A stretch of 64,000 nucleotides of DNA, taken from NCBI GenBank assembly GCA_963693305.1, contig OY855905.1, positions 25,161,937 through 25,225,936 of the forward strand, in the 5' to 3' direction. The stretch's first letter is position 1; the number at the start of each line of letters is the position of its first letter. Both the position numbers and the translations under genes were made by a program. The DNA is from Meandrina meandrites. Taxonomy: Eukaryota > Cnidaria > Anthozoa > Scleractinia > Meandrinidae. Positions 32,299 through 43,890 of this stretch are shown here, piece after piece. The notes under the pieces are model-generated. The model was not told where the DNA came from. It was given only the letters and a program-made list of their open reading frames with translations, and made no database searches.

Positions 32299-34044
32299 CA
32301 GAGCAATGTAGCATCAACAGTAGAAGTGGGAAGTTTCTTGCCCGCCAGGCTGCCTTACACAGGAAGCTTCAGACTTGCATCACAAGGGCCTGGGCATGGA
32401 GGTTTCACTCCCAATCGAGTTGCCACCACCTTTTCAAATTCAGGTGGTCGTTTGCTAATCGAGTTTGCAAGATTAATCAATGGTTTCATGTTGAAAGAGT
32501 GGGTTCGCATGTTTGCAAGAAGAGTGAATAACTTAATAAGTTAATCAAGTAAGGTTTTGGAATGAAAGTGCTTGCGACCTATGGCACGCTGACCAAGTAA
32601 ATGAGCTAAATGAGCTCCCATGAAACGAGAAGCTAAGACAGGCAAAGGGGGGTTTGGGGAGGTGGGGGTGTGTAAGATTTGAAGCCATTGTATTTCATTG
32701 CATTTGATATTACGATGATAAATTTCATGTTGGAGGTATATGCTGGGCATAATGCCTTTATTGCTTGAAATGTGTAACCAGTGTACCGTAAATTTCAAAA
32801 TTTCAAGATGGGTGCCCATTCTAGTCACATTTGCAGCAATTTTAAAAAACCCACACATAAAAATTTCCAGGAGGAACATTTACCCAGAACACCCTAGATA
32901 ACTTGAGAGCACATAGTTCATATTAATTTGCTCCTCTCCCTATACCCTGCTCAGGTGTGCTCTAGACTTCTAGGTTTTTACCAGTACCTGGTGTGCTTTC
33001 CTCCAAAACGTTGGTGGTTAGAAACCTAATTACACTATCTACTGGATAGTGTATTGACCAGTAAAAATGACCACTGTGCCATGCTGCAAAAATGGCATAG
33101 AGTGATAGTATTTATTTATGAATCGTAACACTATAAAGTACCAGTGCAACAAGAAATACTGATTGAATTTCAGGGTTGTTTTCAGATTTTGAAAGATTTT
33201 TGTTTAAATTTGTCCACAAGATTTACACAGAGATATACTGGTGTACATAGTTTAAATTTAAGAAACATCAACACTAAAGATGGTTTGTCCAGGAACAATG
33301 GGAGAGGGTGTTCATGGAATCATGGTGTTATTTATGGGGAACATGAAAACAGAGCAGCTGCTTGAGGGAGTTGAGATAATATAGCCTGCCTTTATATGGA
33401 AATCCTCCAACCAGCCCCCTTCCCCTCTCAACTTCATCCTCAGGGCGATAAATAGTGGCCGGTCCCTTAGCGAGGACAATGCAAATGTTTAAATGTGAAT
33501 AAAGCTGTTTAAGTATGTAAATAAAGCATTTTTAAGGACGTTATTAAACTCAGTAAAATATGCTAATTGCTATTGTTTTGTTCCTTGGCGGTAGTTTTTT
33601 TGTGTTTCATATATATAATTCCATATCTGTTTCAGGGGAGTATCAGAGAAGTGTAAGAGAATAGGAGCCGTTATAACGATTTTGAAATCAATGTTATTGA
33701 TTATAATCTGACATGCTAAGTGTAACATATTTATCATATAACACTTTTAAATATCACTTCTGCCCCTTTGATCCATGTACTGTCTTTTACTAGAGTTTAT
33801 GTAACACCAACAAGTCTTATGAATCAAATATCTAAGAAGTTATGCAGCCTCCTTATTTGATCACCAGACTATATAACGTGTTCATAAATATCACATCAGT
33901 TTTCTTAATTCATTTGCGCACTGTTATAAAACATCTGTATCTTCTGTTTTGAATCATCGCAACATAATCCTTCATTCGTGTATTGAATTGCGGGACACTT
34001 TGATGTGTGTTTCTATTTTGTTTTCGAGTATTGTTGTAACTTTA
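32299..34044. other. TM2D2 3' flank
   Basis: Probable long 3' UTR then intergenic DNA. Candidate polyadenylation signals AATAAA are at 33498-33503 and 33520-33525. No other gene was recognised. Confidence 0.45.
33498..33525 (+). terminator. Two candidate polyadenylation signals for TM2D2
   Basis: AATAAA at 33498-33503 and again at 33520-33525, about 1.2 kb past the stop, the first plus-strand AATAAA motifs I saw after it. Confidence 0.4.
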
Positions 34045-35250
34045 GAATTCCATGGAATTTCCATGAAGCCTTAACGAAACTTTCATAGAACGCAATGGAC
34101 ACTCAATTAAACCGCTACGGAACGACCATAGAACTTCATTGAATCTCCCTGAAACCTTTATGGAACTTTGTGGAAACCCTGGAAACTTTCTTGAAACTCC
34201 ATAGAAATTCCATGAAGACTTAATGGAAACTCCATGGAACCTCCAGGAGTCAATGGTGACTCCACGAAACCTCCATGGAATGTCCATGAATCCTCATGGA
34301 ACCTCCAAGAAACTCCATGACACACCATGTGTCGGGATGCTCCGGCATTTTACGTGTTGCTAGTTCTGTTGACGCCCCGCCATAAATACTCTGAATACTC
34401 AATGGAAGGCCATGGAATCTCCATGGCAACTCCTTGTAAAGCCGAAGAAATCCCATGAAACCTCTATGGAACACCGTGGAAACTCCATTGAACCGCCATG
34501 GAACTTAATGGAAACTCCATGGAACGTGCATGGAACTCCATGGAAGCTCCTTGAAACCTGAAATGGAACTTCATGGAAAATGCATGTAACCTTTATTTAA
34601 GTTCCATATACTATATGAAATAAATGAAGTCTCACTGAACTTCATAGAACTATATTGAAACGCCATAAAACGTCCAGGGAACTTCCATGGAACTTCATGG
34701 AATATGGACCTCAATGGAAACTCCATGCAACCTATTTGAAAGTCCATGAAATGTCCAGAAGTTCCATGAACGTTCCATCGATATTCCATGGTGTTCCATG
34801 GAGTTGAATTGGAGTTTCCATGAACTTCCATGAACGTTCTATGAACTTTCATAGAGGTTGCTTGGAGCTTTCTTTCAGTTCCATTTAGGCTCCATGCAAT
34901 TGGAAATTCTATGAAACACGATAGAATATCGATGGAAGCTTCAGGAAACTCGATGGATACTCCATCGAGGCTCCATGGAACTCCATAAGCACTATGAATA
35001 CTCAATGGATAGGCAATGGACCATGAAACTCCTTGTAAACCCATGGAAATTCCAGGAAACCTGCATAGACTCCCATGGAATTCAATGGTAACTCCATGGA
35101 ACGCGCATGGAACTCCATGGAAACTCCATAGAACTCCATGAAAACTCCAGGAAACCTGAAAAGGAACTTCATGGGATCTCCCTGGAACCTCCATTGAGAC
35201 TCTATAAAACTCTATTTAAACTCCCTGGCACGCTTTGGAAACTCCACAAA
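34045..35250. repeat. Degenerate CCATGG-rich short tandem array, 1.2 kb
   Basis: Roughly one hundred irregular 10-13-bp units such as GGAACTCCATGGAAACTCCA. A non-repeat interruption lies at about 34320-34395. The 207-residue minus-strand open frame (34571-35194) is made of the repeat and has no independent support. Confidence 0.9.
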
Positions 35251-35735
35251 GAACATTAAATAAGAACATTTGCCGCATTGATTTTTTAGCTTTGTTAATA
35301 ATGTAGAAGCCCACTAAGAGCAGTCCTATGGTGATTTGATTTTCAGAAAGTCAGTGTGTCACATTTTCTCGCCTATAACCTAACACATCAAGTCAAGGTC
35401 TTGCTAGATTTTAAATTTTTAGCAACCTCGATTTTACACTATCTCCTTTCAGTTTTGAGTGCGTTTTCATTCTTTAATTGTTTTTGCTTATCAGTGTAGG
35501 TTTGCTTAAGTTAGGCAAAAAAGATGCAACGGTACGGATTCATAAAAGCGGACAATGTTAGCCATGTAAAATTTTATCAACTAGGTTTTGAACTTCGTAA
35601 ATTATTCATGTTTCATTCTTTGAAAAAAGACCGAGTACGTTTGCCTTTATAGTTTGTTGCTGTTAGGCTGTTATAAAAAAGAGCCGGTGTACGAAACTTT
35701 CTCTTTAATATATCATGAGGGGCATCAAAACTGAC
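35251..35735. other. Non-coding stretch, nothing recognisable
   Basis: No exon or repeat family seen. Confidence 0.4.
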
Positions 35736-35737
35736 TT

Positions 35738-35985
35738 AGCATGCCAGACATGAAAAGCCAGCCCATTTTCAAGTTCATGCCCGGCGTGAAATTTGCTATT
35801 TTTCATGCCGGGCATGAAAACGGCTCATTTCCGGTTCATGCTGGGCATCAAAAGGAAATGAACTGATTTTACATGCCCGGCATGAAAACGGCTCATTTCG
35901 GTTCATGCTGGGAATGAACCGGAAATGAGCCGTTTTCATGCCCGGCATGAAAAACTCATTTTTCATGCCGGGCATGGCAGATTCT
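35738..35985. repeat. Cluster of CATGCCGGGCATG near-palindromes
   Basis: Four exact 13-mers CATGCC(G/C)GGCATG at 35804, 35872, 35937 and 35964, plus four variants near 35740, 35777, 35837 and 35904. Several are linked by GAAAACGGCTCATTTC in alternating orientation, so 35880-35950 folds into a strong hairpin. Confidence 0.85.
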
Positions 35986-36130
35986 TTCAGGCGCCTGAAA
36001 ATCGTACCCAGGCTTTGCTCGGTCGCTTGGTAAGGGCCGCCGCGCGAAATTCACACGCATGCTATAAGAGATGTTTTAACCAGTAACCGGATTAATCAAA
36101 GACCCTTTGAGGCCACGACTGTTTTTTTAA

Positions 36131-36757
36131 GGTGATTCCACTGAAAAAGAAGGAGTATTTAGAATTTTCTAAGACTTGGTCCAGTTCATAACTATGTTAT
36201 GAGCGTTACAAAAATGCAATAAAAAATGGGGGTCACTGTGCTCGTTTTTGTGCAACCTGGATGGCTATTATAGTAAACATATGACCCACGAGGTTCATAC
36301 TAGGAACGCTCATAATCCGAAAAGGGAACTATCATTTCTAGAAAAAATTATTTCTTGCGTTAAAATATCGAAGCAGTTCAACGAAATAGACTTTAATCTT
36401 ACATAATAAACCATTTTAATTAAACTGGAATTAAGATTATGAAAGAAATTAAAGATTTTACTGCGTGCGTGCGTAAGCAGCACTACCTCAAAACGTACTT
36501 TTTAAAGCATTGAAATAAAAATATCTCAAAGTAGAGTATTTAACTTTTCTTTAAATTGCGATATATTGTAGTCAACCGGATGTCTTTTAAATTTATGCAT
36601 TAAAAAATGGGGGTCACCGTGCTCGTTTAGAAGAAAATGACCATTTATTTCTCTTCTGAGCTTAACCTAAAAGAGCGCGCGCGCGCTCGTGCACGCGCTA
36701 AATGACGCGAAAACTCATGCGCAGCAAAGATGCGCAATGCAATTCAGTGGAATCACC
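36131..36757. mobile_element. TTAA-flanked non-autonomous element, 627 bp
   Basis: Ends GGTGATTCCACTGAA and TTCAGTGGAATCACC are perfect inverse copies, flanked by TTAA at 36127-36130 and 36758-36761. The inside has a direct repeat of TTAAAAAATGGGGGTCAC and a GCGCGCGCGC block. No ORF. A third TTAA family, with ends unlike the other two. Confidence 0.88.
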
Positions 36758-36761
36758 TTAA

Positions 36762-37424
36762 GCGATGACGTCATCGTTTAATGTGTTCGTGCGAGTTCTT
36801 GTCGCTTTTATTTAACAAGTGACGAATTAAATCGTCGAAGTCGAACGTGCATCACTTGTAAAGATCTATACGGATTTACGTTGTTTTTCATTTTGTTTTG
36901 CATTGGTTGTAAAAGAAGCAAGCTCCAAGCAGACAAATTCAAGTTTGCGTGTTTTCGTCCCTGTACAGCGTGTACGATTGACGTTCAATTTCCGGAATGT
37001 GTTTTGATAGATTGCTGTGAAGATTAAGCGTCGCATAAAATTTATTTTGAAATCGGCTAGGTTGACCTTTGTCGTGTGACACTGATAATCTTCTGTCAGC
37101 TAGCGATTACACAATCTTCGCTTTCAATTTCGCTTTCACCGTCACATGCAAACTTAAGAAAATTCTGTTGATTTTTCTATAGGGCAGAAACAACATACAC
37201 CTGATTTAAGGTAAAATAAAAATAAAAGATGTTCACAATCGATTTTCAAATTATCATCACATACCCATCAAAACAAAACCGTTAGTGCGTAAAGTACAGT
37301 GGTCTGTCATCGGTCTTAATAAACTGCAACGTCAAACTGAGAGTGGCGTTACATGTAGGTCTGCCATCCATCTGTCAACGGCCTTTTGTTTACATCTGAT
37401 CGACCGAGGGAAGGATCGACCGCT
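36762..37424. other. Non-coding stretch, nothing recognisable
   Basis: No exon or repeat family seen. Confidence 0.4.
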
Positions 37425-38618
37425 TCAAATCGCCACCCCTTCCGTAACTCCCGTTTTGCATACGCAAAAACAGTCGTAAAAATTATCTCTGAACGTTTTG
37501 TTGAACAACGGGCATGAAATAAAACGCTCAATGCCCAGGTAGAAGGAATCAGCGGTTGTAAGTACTACATTTCCAGTGGAATGCCCAGAGGACTTAAAAA
37601 TTTGCCTCAGTTTTTCAATATTACCGGAAAATTCTTCTGACGTGGCATGTGACCATGCCCTCGACACCTCAAAAGAGTTTTTTATGACTCGCTGCACGTC
37701 TTGAACAAAGGGATGGCATGAAATCTGTCAAAAATAATGCCCATACCATTAAAATTGTGAAAAATTGAATAGATGTTTACTTTCCAAGCCGTTTGCTGCA
37801 ACAACCGCAATATCTCTCTTGTTTTCCTGGTTAAGGCCACTGTTTGGATTGCCTATTTCCCTGGCTATGCTGTAGATGGCACCAACTGCTCCTAACAAGC
37901 CCGGGGGGGGGGGGGGTACTCCCCCAAATTTCGGATAGGGGTGTGCCGCGAACGTTCTCAAACCCTGACCCTATCTAAGAATAAAGAAAACAAAAATTAA
38001 TACCCTTTCTGAGGCCCAAACCTGAAAATTGACACCCTATTCAAGGGGAGGAGAAGCATTGCGTGACGACTCAAATAACGGCTAACCGCGCACGGGAAAG
38101 CTCAAATCTTTCAAAATCGCTTTGTTAATACTTACTGACGGATAGTTGCAGTTTTAACAGACCATTTTTTTTCGTTTAGCTGGGCGTTTATTTGAGCTAC
38201 CCTATCTAAGGATCACAGGGAACACAATGCCAAACGGAACAAAAATGATACGCTATTTAAGGACCGAGAACCTCAAAAAACAAACCCTATCCCGCGGCAC
38301 ATACCTATATAGCCCATATATATGGGAGTACCCCCCCCCCCCCCCCCCCTGGGCTAACAAGTTAAAGATATGTGACGTTCCCGTGACAAGGCGGGGATGT
38401 TTGCGTATTACCTTGTGGAGAATAATTGATGGTAGCTCGGTAATAGAAGGATCTGCGGCTTTCACCTTGTCACTGAATAGCACGCGCAGTTCATACCTTG
38501 TTTTTGTCATACTTCTCGGTTTCATGAATTCTTTCCAATTTGTCGCCCATTCATCTTCGTTGTTTATTTTTGGCTTAAAAAGGGAATCCAAATTTTTAGT
38601 ATTGAACGTTTTTCTGGC
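37425..38618 (-). pseudogene. Exon-like pieces of an unidentified minus-strand gene, split by a MITE
   Basis: Reading right to left, an open frame (38618-38362) encoding EWATNWKEFMKPRSM and HKVIRKHPRLVTGTSHIFNL meets an inserted element (37900-38353). It resumes in the same frame (37891-37781) as GAVGAIYSIAREIGN, NKRDIAVVAANGLE. A possible donor is at 37780. A further open frame (37697-37425, SFEVSRAWSHATSEEF, GNVVLTTADSFYLG) fits in phase if the acceptor is TTCAAG at about 37702. The element brings a stop, so this copy would be broken unless it is spliced out. I do not recognise the protein. Start and end are uncertain. Confidence 0.4.
37900..38353. mobile_element. MITE with 8-bp target duplication (hAT-like), G/C-run ends
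   Basis: 454 bp. Ends CCCGGGGGG...TACTCCC and GGGAGTACCC...CCTGGG are inverse, continuing inward for about 100 bp with mismatches (GGTGTGCCGCG against CGCGGCACATACC). CTAACAAG occurs on both sides (37892-37899, 38354-38361), an exact 8-bp duplication as in hAT insertions. No transposase. Confidence 0.88.
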
Positions 38619-39705
38619 TAGTGGTCACATTCTCTCAATTTGTTATGTAATGTCTGATATGTGCTAGTCGCGTTTTTGTTATGTAACGTTTGATATGATA
38701 TGGCAAGTCACGTTTTCCAAATTTGTTATGTAATGTTGTTTTACAGGATCTGTTGACAGCTTTTTATTGCAAACAGTCGGCATTTCCGAGGGCCATCTCT
38801 GCTTTCATCGCCTGTTATCTTGAAAGCGGAGATGGCCCTGGGGACGAGTCGGTTGCGTATTTCCTTGGAGTGACGTATTTGTCGCCCACAGTGAAAATAT
38901 TCCCTTTGGAGTTTACGAGAACTCACTGATCGATCCACGGAGTGAAATTAGGCCCTTTCTGTACTCCTATTTGCAAAATAGTCGTAGAAAGAAGTAAAAA
39001 GTGTTCAATTTCTAAATACCGCTCCAAATAGTGACACGAGACGTGGAGCCCGAAAGGGGCTTTTTGATTTAATTATATGGCCGTGTCTCACATGGACTGG
39101 GAACTACGCTGCGCGCTGCGCCTCCGCTGCGCGACGCTGTGCTGCGATTATCATTTTCCCAGGATCCTTTATGCACATCGTAATGTAAAACATGGCGCTG
39201 AATGTTTCTTCGTTTGATACAGAGAAGAAGGTATGAAATTCATTTCGATTGTAAAAACCATTTGAAATGTGACGAGTAATGCCAGTTGTTCTGTTCTTCA
39301 GGTTAACGAGTTAATGTTGTGAAGTTTGGGAGTGAATGTGGCGTGTTGTTGTGCCTCGTGTTTGGAGGTAAGCTTAAGCTTAAACCCAATATTGACAATG
39401 GCTTTGTTTTCGCAGTAAACGAGTTGAAAGCTCGCCTGCAGATTGTTAGGGAAACATGATTAGCATAGTACGTATTGTAATGTTCCTCGTTTTGCTATCC
39501 TGGACGGCTGGATAAAACGGTTTATGCATGTAATTTATGCATGGTACAAATTATGTGGTTCCCCAGCAGGAAGTCCCCAAATCTGTGACGCACCAAAATA
39601 AAAATAATCTTACATTCTTAAGTTTATTATATTGCTTTACAGCTTTAGGTAAATTGAATATTGAAGAACCTATATTTATAGCTTATCTTGTGCTTCTAAA
39701 TTGTG
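38619..39705. other. Non-coding stretch with one short palindrome
   Basis: GGGCCATCTCTGCTTTCATC (38791-38810) pairs with the inverse GAAAGCGGAGATGGCCC (38822-38838). No gene could be supported. Confidence 0.4.
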
Positions 39706-39707
39706 TG

Positions 39708-39915
39708 GTTCCAGAAAATATCCCTACCCCCACCATGGAGGGAATTGGAAATTCACGAAGGGTGGGGGGGGAGGGGGTTCAAAGGCCCAGGAAATTCTGG
39801 AGAGGAGGGGGGGGGGGGGGGGGTGTTTGTCTGTGAAATGGTCAAATGGTAAGATGGTCAAGTTCAGTGCAGTGCAAATTTGTTTCAAAATCGTTTTTTA
39901 CCTTCTCTGAAAATC
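39708..39915 (+). repeat. Dispersed family B (GGTTCCAGAAAATATCC), copy 1
   Basis: Begins TGTGGTTCCAGAAAATATCC, then CACCATGGAGGGAATTGG, a G-run, then AATTTGTTTCAAAATCG. An inverted copy is at 43675-43890. Confidence 0.8.
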
Positions 39916-40640
39916 TTTTACATACAGTCTACTCCCGATAACTCGAACCTTCAAGAGAAATTGAAAATGTTTTGAGTTATCAGGAGTTTGAGTTATCGGG
40001 AGTTGAGAACAAATGACCTGAAATAAGGAAAAAACGGTGTTAAAAAATTCTATTCATGCAGTGTACATTACTCAAATTTAAATACAGAATAGAGAAGTCA
40101 AGGGAGACAAGAGATTTATTGACATTTTGAAAAAGGAGTTGAAACACCTTGTGAAAACCAGCAGAACCTGAGCTGAACTGACACATTTTGTGTAATGTAA
40201 CAGAAAGGAAAAAATTTACATGGCTGCTTCAAAATAAATTTAATGTTTTGTTCGTTTTGACTTGTCACATATTGACAGACATGAAAATTGTTTCAAGTTA
40301 GCAGAGGTTCGAGTTTTTGAGGGTTGAGTTGCAGGTAAAATTGCAGAAAATGTATGACGGAAATCCAGGGGAAATTGATTTTGGTTCGAGTTGGTGCAAG
40401 GTTTGAGTTACCTAGGGTTAGCTGTTTCTTACACGAAGGGGATGGATGGTTATACATCAAGGTTATTTTACAAGTGACTATCAGATATTTTTTCTGTTTA
40501 CTTTTGAAGAAATTGCTGACATAGTTTTTGTCTTCAACAGTGTGTCTCGTCTTAAGATGTTCCGATTGATCGGTTATACACTATAGTCATGTTTACAGGG
40601 GAAAGCGGGCTTTAGCATAATTTCGTTTTAAATTGATTTT
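39916..40640. repeat. Degraded element with ACTCCCGATAACTCGAACC-type repeats
   Basis: CTACTCCCGATAACTCGAAC (39929-39948) is partly repeated in inverse (GAGTTATCGGGAG, about 39991-40003). Weaker relatives (GGTTCGAGTTTTTGAGGG, GGTTCGAGTTGG) lie at about 40306-40395. It resembles Tigger/pogo-type short elements. Confidence 0.45.
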
Positions 40641-41690
40641 TTCCAGAGGGACAGAGGGCATGAAAGAAACTTTTGGAATTCTAGAGGGAAGGGGGGTTTA
40701 TTTGTAGCTAATATTTTGCAGACGAGCATAATCACTCGTCCGGTTAGTCGGATGGTCAGTCCTCCCTTCCTTGAGTCATAGACTTTTGTTTGTAATTCCA
40801 CTGACCAATGAATAACTGGACTTGACGAAGATGAAATTAAATGTAGGCAAATGTGAAACTGAAATAATAATGAGATAGTTATCAGCTATGTCAAGAGCAT
40901 GGGGTACAAGCATTTTCTTATTTGAATTCTTTCATATGGTGTCGTTGTTACAAAATGAACTCGGGCTCCAGGCAAGCATGGGTTTTTAATAACATGACGC
41001 ATGCAATACAAAAATATTGAGCAAAATAATAAATGGGAAGCACTTATTAGCTTCTTGGGGGAAAAAAGAAAGAAAGAAAAACGTTGGAGGGATAAAAAAA
41101 TGCTTGTATGTGTGCCCGCCCCTGTGTTGAACTATCATCCCCCCTGCTTTCTAATACAGTAAACCAATGCAGTGAGCCAACTAAACACATAAGTCCACAA
41201 TGTGTACATGTGTCTAGAGTGTTATGCATTAGTCGGGGCAGTGATTTGAGTGTAATTTTAAGAGGTTTAAAGAAGAGATAGAAGAAAGACAATTATTTTT
41301 GGAACACCACCAAAATATTTTCATTTTTTTAGCTTTTTTTTTTTTTTTTTTTTCAGTTTTCCATATCTTTATTCAAACAAAATCACAATACACTTAAAGA
41401 AATAGAAATAAGTAAATAAACAAACTTAGATAAATAGATAAATAGATAATGAATAGCATTACTTACAATAATAATTTTTTTAAAATTCCGTCTTGAACTT
41501 ACAATGTACTTACAACTTACTGTTACTTATACTGTTGCTCATACATGTACTTCATTATGCAAAATAGTTGTTGTCTCAAAGAGACCATTTGATTCTTCGA
41601 AACAATGGAAATTCCGGACAGGTGGGAGTCTTATCTGAAATTCCCTCTGCGGTGGGGAATGGATATTTTCTGGAACTACACATTGATACT
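40641..41690 (-). repeat. Dispersed family B, copy split by an insertion
   Basis: 40641-40703 (TTCCAGAGGGACAGAGGGCA...) and about 41595-41690 (AATGGAAATTCCGG ... ATGGATATTTTCTGGAAC) are the two halves of one inverted copy, judged by the unbroken copy at 42848-43020. About 890 bp separate them, including a poly-T block at 41327-41355. Confidence 0.65.
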
Positions 41691-42847
41691 TTTTATGTTG
41701 CTTAATAAGGTGGCTCTGTACTTACTATGGATCCACTTGTCTGTGACAAACATTGCATCATAACTAGATTGGTCTCAGTGTTATGCTAAAACAGTAAGAC
41801 AGCTATCTTGTGTGCAGATGTTGCCTGTTTCCTTTGCTTCATGCCCCTTTTGCTGGTGAAGTAATAGGAGGTTGGCTCCCCACAGGTTATTACAGGGCTT
41901 GCTTTCAGTTTTGGCCAACAATGACCAGATAGAAACCTCGAGCTTGCCATCCATTTGTTAAATAGCTCCAGCACTTAACTCTCAAATTGCTTTTATCCCT
42001 GGATGGGATGTTAGTATAGATCAAAGGTTATCCCCAGTATTATTAAGTTTCCCTTTAGAGCAGTTTGGTGGCTGAAGAGAGCTACTTGAATTGTGTCTTC
42101 CCCCAAAACAAAAGAGGACATTTTCTTGACCCCTTGTAAACTGGGAGATCTCAGAACCAGGTCGCTGACTATTTACTCTGACCACAATAACCAAAGAACA
42201 TTATTGATATTTAAATGTTTTCATTTCTTCTTCTTTAACAGGTCAAAACGGGTACTCCAAGACAACACAAGAAGAGGATATCATCTATTAGCTTATTCTG
42301 ACTAGGTGTTGATGATTTTTGCAATCCAGGACCCAGGTAAACAACTCGTGTTCTTATGCAAATGATCAATCAAAACTCAACCTGGCACCCCAGGGAAGCC
42401 CCCTAAAGCACCCCTGCAGGGTACCCCCTCCACCCCTTAACACAGGGATGACAAATTTGTGCACTGTAAGTACAAGTTCCACAAGTCAGGAAACAGTCTG
42501 AGAAACAGTTTAGTTCAGGGAAAGTTCAGAGATGTTATTTCTTTAGAAATGAAGAATTCCATGGTAGAAAAGTCCCTCCTCTATACCTTGATCATAAAAA
42601 CAGCAACATCCTAACAACTCTTGAAACCTAACAAAATAAAAAATTGAGTCCCATCCTCTTCACCAGACCTGTAATATTTGGAGCTGAAAAACCTCAAATA
42701 GCCTCAAATAGCATGACTGAATAAGTTTCAATGACAAGACTCAAAACCATTAACTGACCAACAACTTTTTGCTTGACTCTGAATAAATTATGATGTCCAC
42801 TCAAGCTGTCCAAAATTAATTTTAGTCACCCAAAACAAATTTCTCAG
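41691..42847. other. Non-coding stretch, nothing recognisable
   Basis: No exon or repeat family seen. Confidence 0.4.
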
Positions 42848-43020
42848 AATGTGTAGTTCCAGAAAATATCCATACCCCCACCACGGAGGGAATTCCAGCT
42901 AAGACCCCCCACCTCTCCGGAATTTCCATTTTTGTGAAGGAAAATAAACCCCCCCCCTCCCCTCCGGAAGTTTCTTTCATGCCCCCTGTCCCTCTGGAAA
43001 AAGCAATTGAAAAAGAAATT
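42848..43020 (+). repeat. Dispersed family B, copy 3
   Basis: TGTAGTTCCAGAAAATATCC, CCACGGAGGGAATTCCAG, a C-run, then TTTCTTTCATGCCCCCTGTC. It gives the undisturbed order of the segments split at 40641-41690. Confidence 0.8.
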
Positions 43021-43674
43021 GTGCAAATGTTCTAAACATTAGGCCGCCTTCCATTGTAAACATCGCTTTTGTGTTCAACCGATCGATCGAACCATCTTAA
43101 CGATACATACTGTTGAAGACAAAAAATAAGTCAGTAATTTCTTCAAATGTAAGCAGAAAAAATATCTGGTAGTCACTTGTAAGATTACCTTGATGTATAA
43201 CAATCCATCCCCTTTCATTCCAATCCAAAAGGAAACCGCTAAATGTATTAGAACATGGATTGAAAACTGTTGACAACATTCACCGTAAATGTGATCACAA
43301 AATCACAAACACGCTCGCAGAGAAAGCCAAATTGACCCGGAAAATTGCAAACAAATAGCCAGAAATAACAAGGACAAGATATTCTTGGGTTTCGGAAATT
43401 GTTACACTATTTTCATAATCAATAAACAGACAAATGTTCGCAAACAAGGACGACTTTCTTTCGATCGAACGTGAGAAACAAACAACTCTAGTCACCAGTG
43501 CATTTCGGTCAAACCATGTGACAATTTTTTGTGGACTGGTAACAAGTAATGGCGGTCGCGTTCGTGGAACAACATGGAGGATTTCTGCGAACTTGTTAGC
43601 TTTCACTGTGCTTTCAGGAAGAAGAAAACCTGTTTAAAATGTAATATGGTCATGTATTGAAAACCTAGGCTGCT
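43021..43674. other. Non-coding stretch, no supported exon
   Basis: ACATGGAGGATTTCTGCG near 43573 could start a short frame, but no downstream exon was found. Confidence 0.4.
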
Positions 43675-43890
43675 ATTTTTTCTATTTAAAAGATTTTCAG
43701 AGTAGGTAAGAAACGATTTTGAAACAAATTTGCATGGCATCAAACTTGACCATCTGGAAACGTAAATTCACTAACAACCCCCCCTCCTCTCCGGAATTTC
43801 CTGGGCTTTTGACCCCCCCCACCCCTCTGGAATTGCCAATTCCCTCCGTGGTGGGGGCATGGATATTTTCTGGAACCACACAATGTCACT
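43675..43890 (-). repeat. Dispersed family B, copy 4 (inverted relative to copy 1)
   Basis: Contains CGATTTTGAAACAAATTTGC at one end and ATGGATATTTTCTGGAACC at the other with C-runs between, the reverse of 39708-39915. Confidence 0.82.

Noticed and set aside
34571..35194. 207-residue minus-strand open frame rich in WSFHGV
   Set aside because: Made entirely of CCATGG-type short repeats.
39192..39230. Possible first exon MALNVSSFDTEKK followed by GTATGA
   Set aside because: Good-looking ATGGCG start and donor, but neither downstream acceptor tried (39301, 39416) gives an open, phased continuation.
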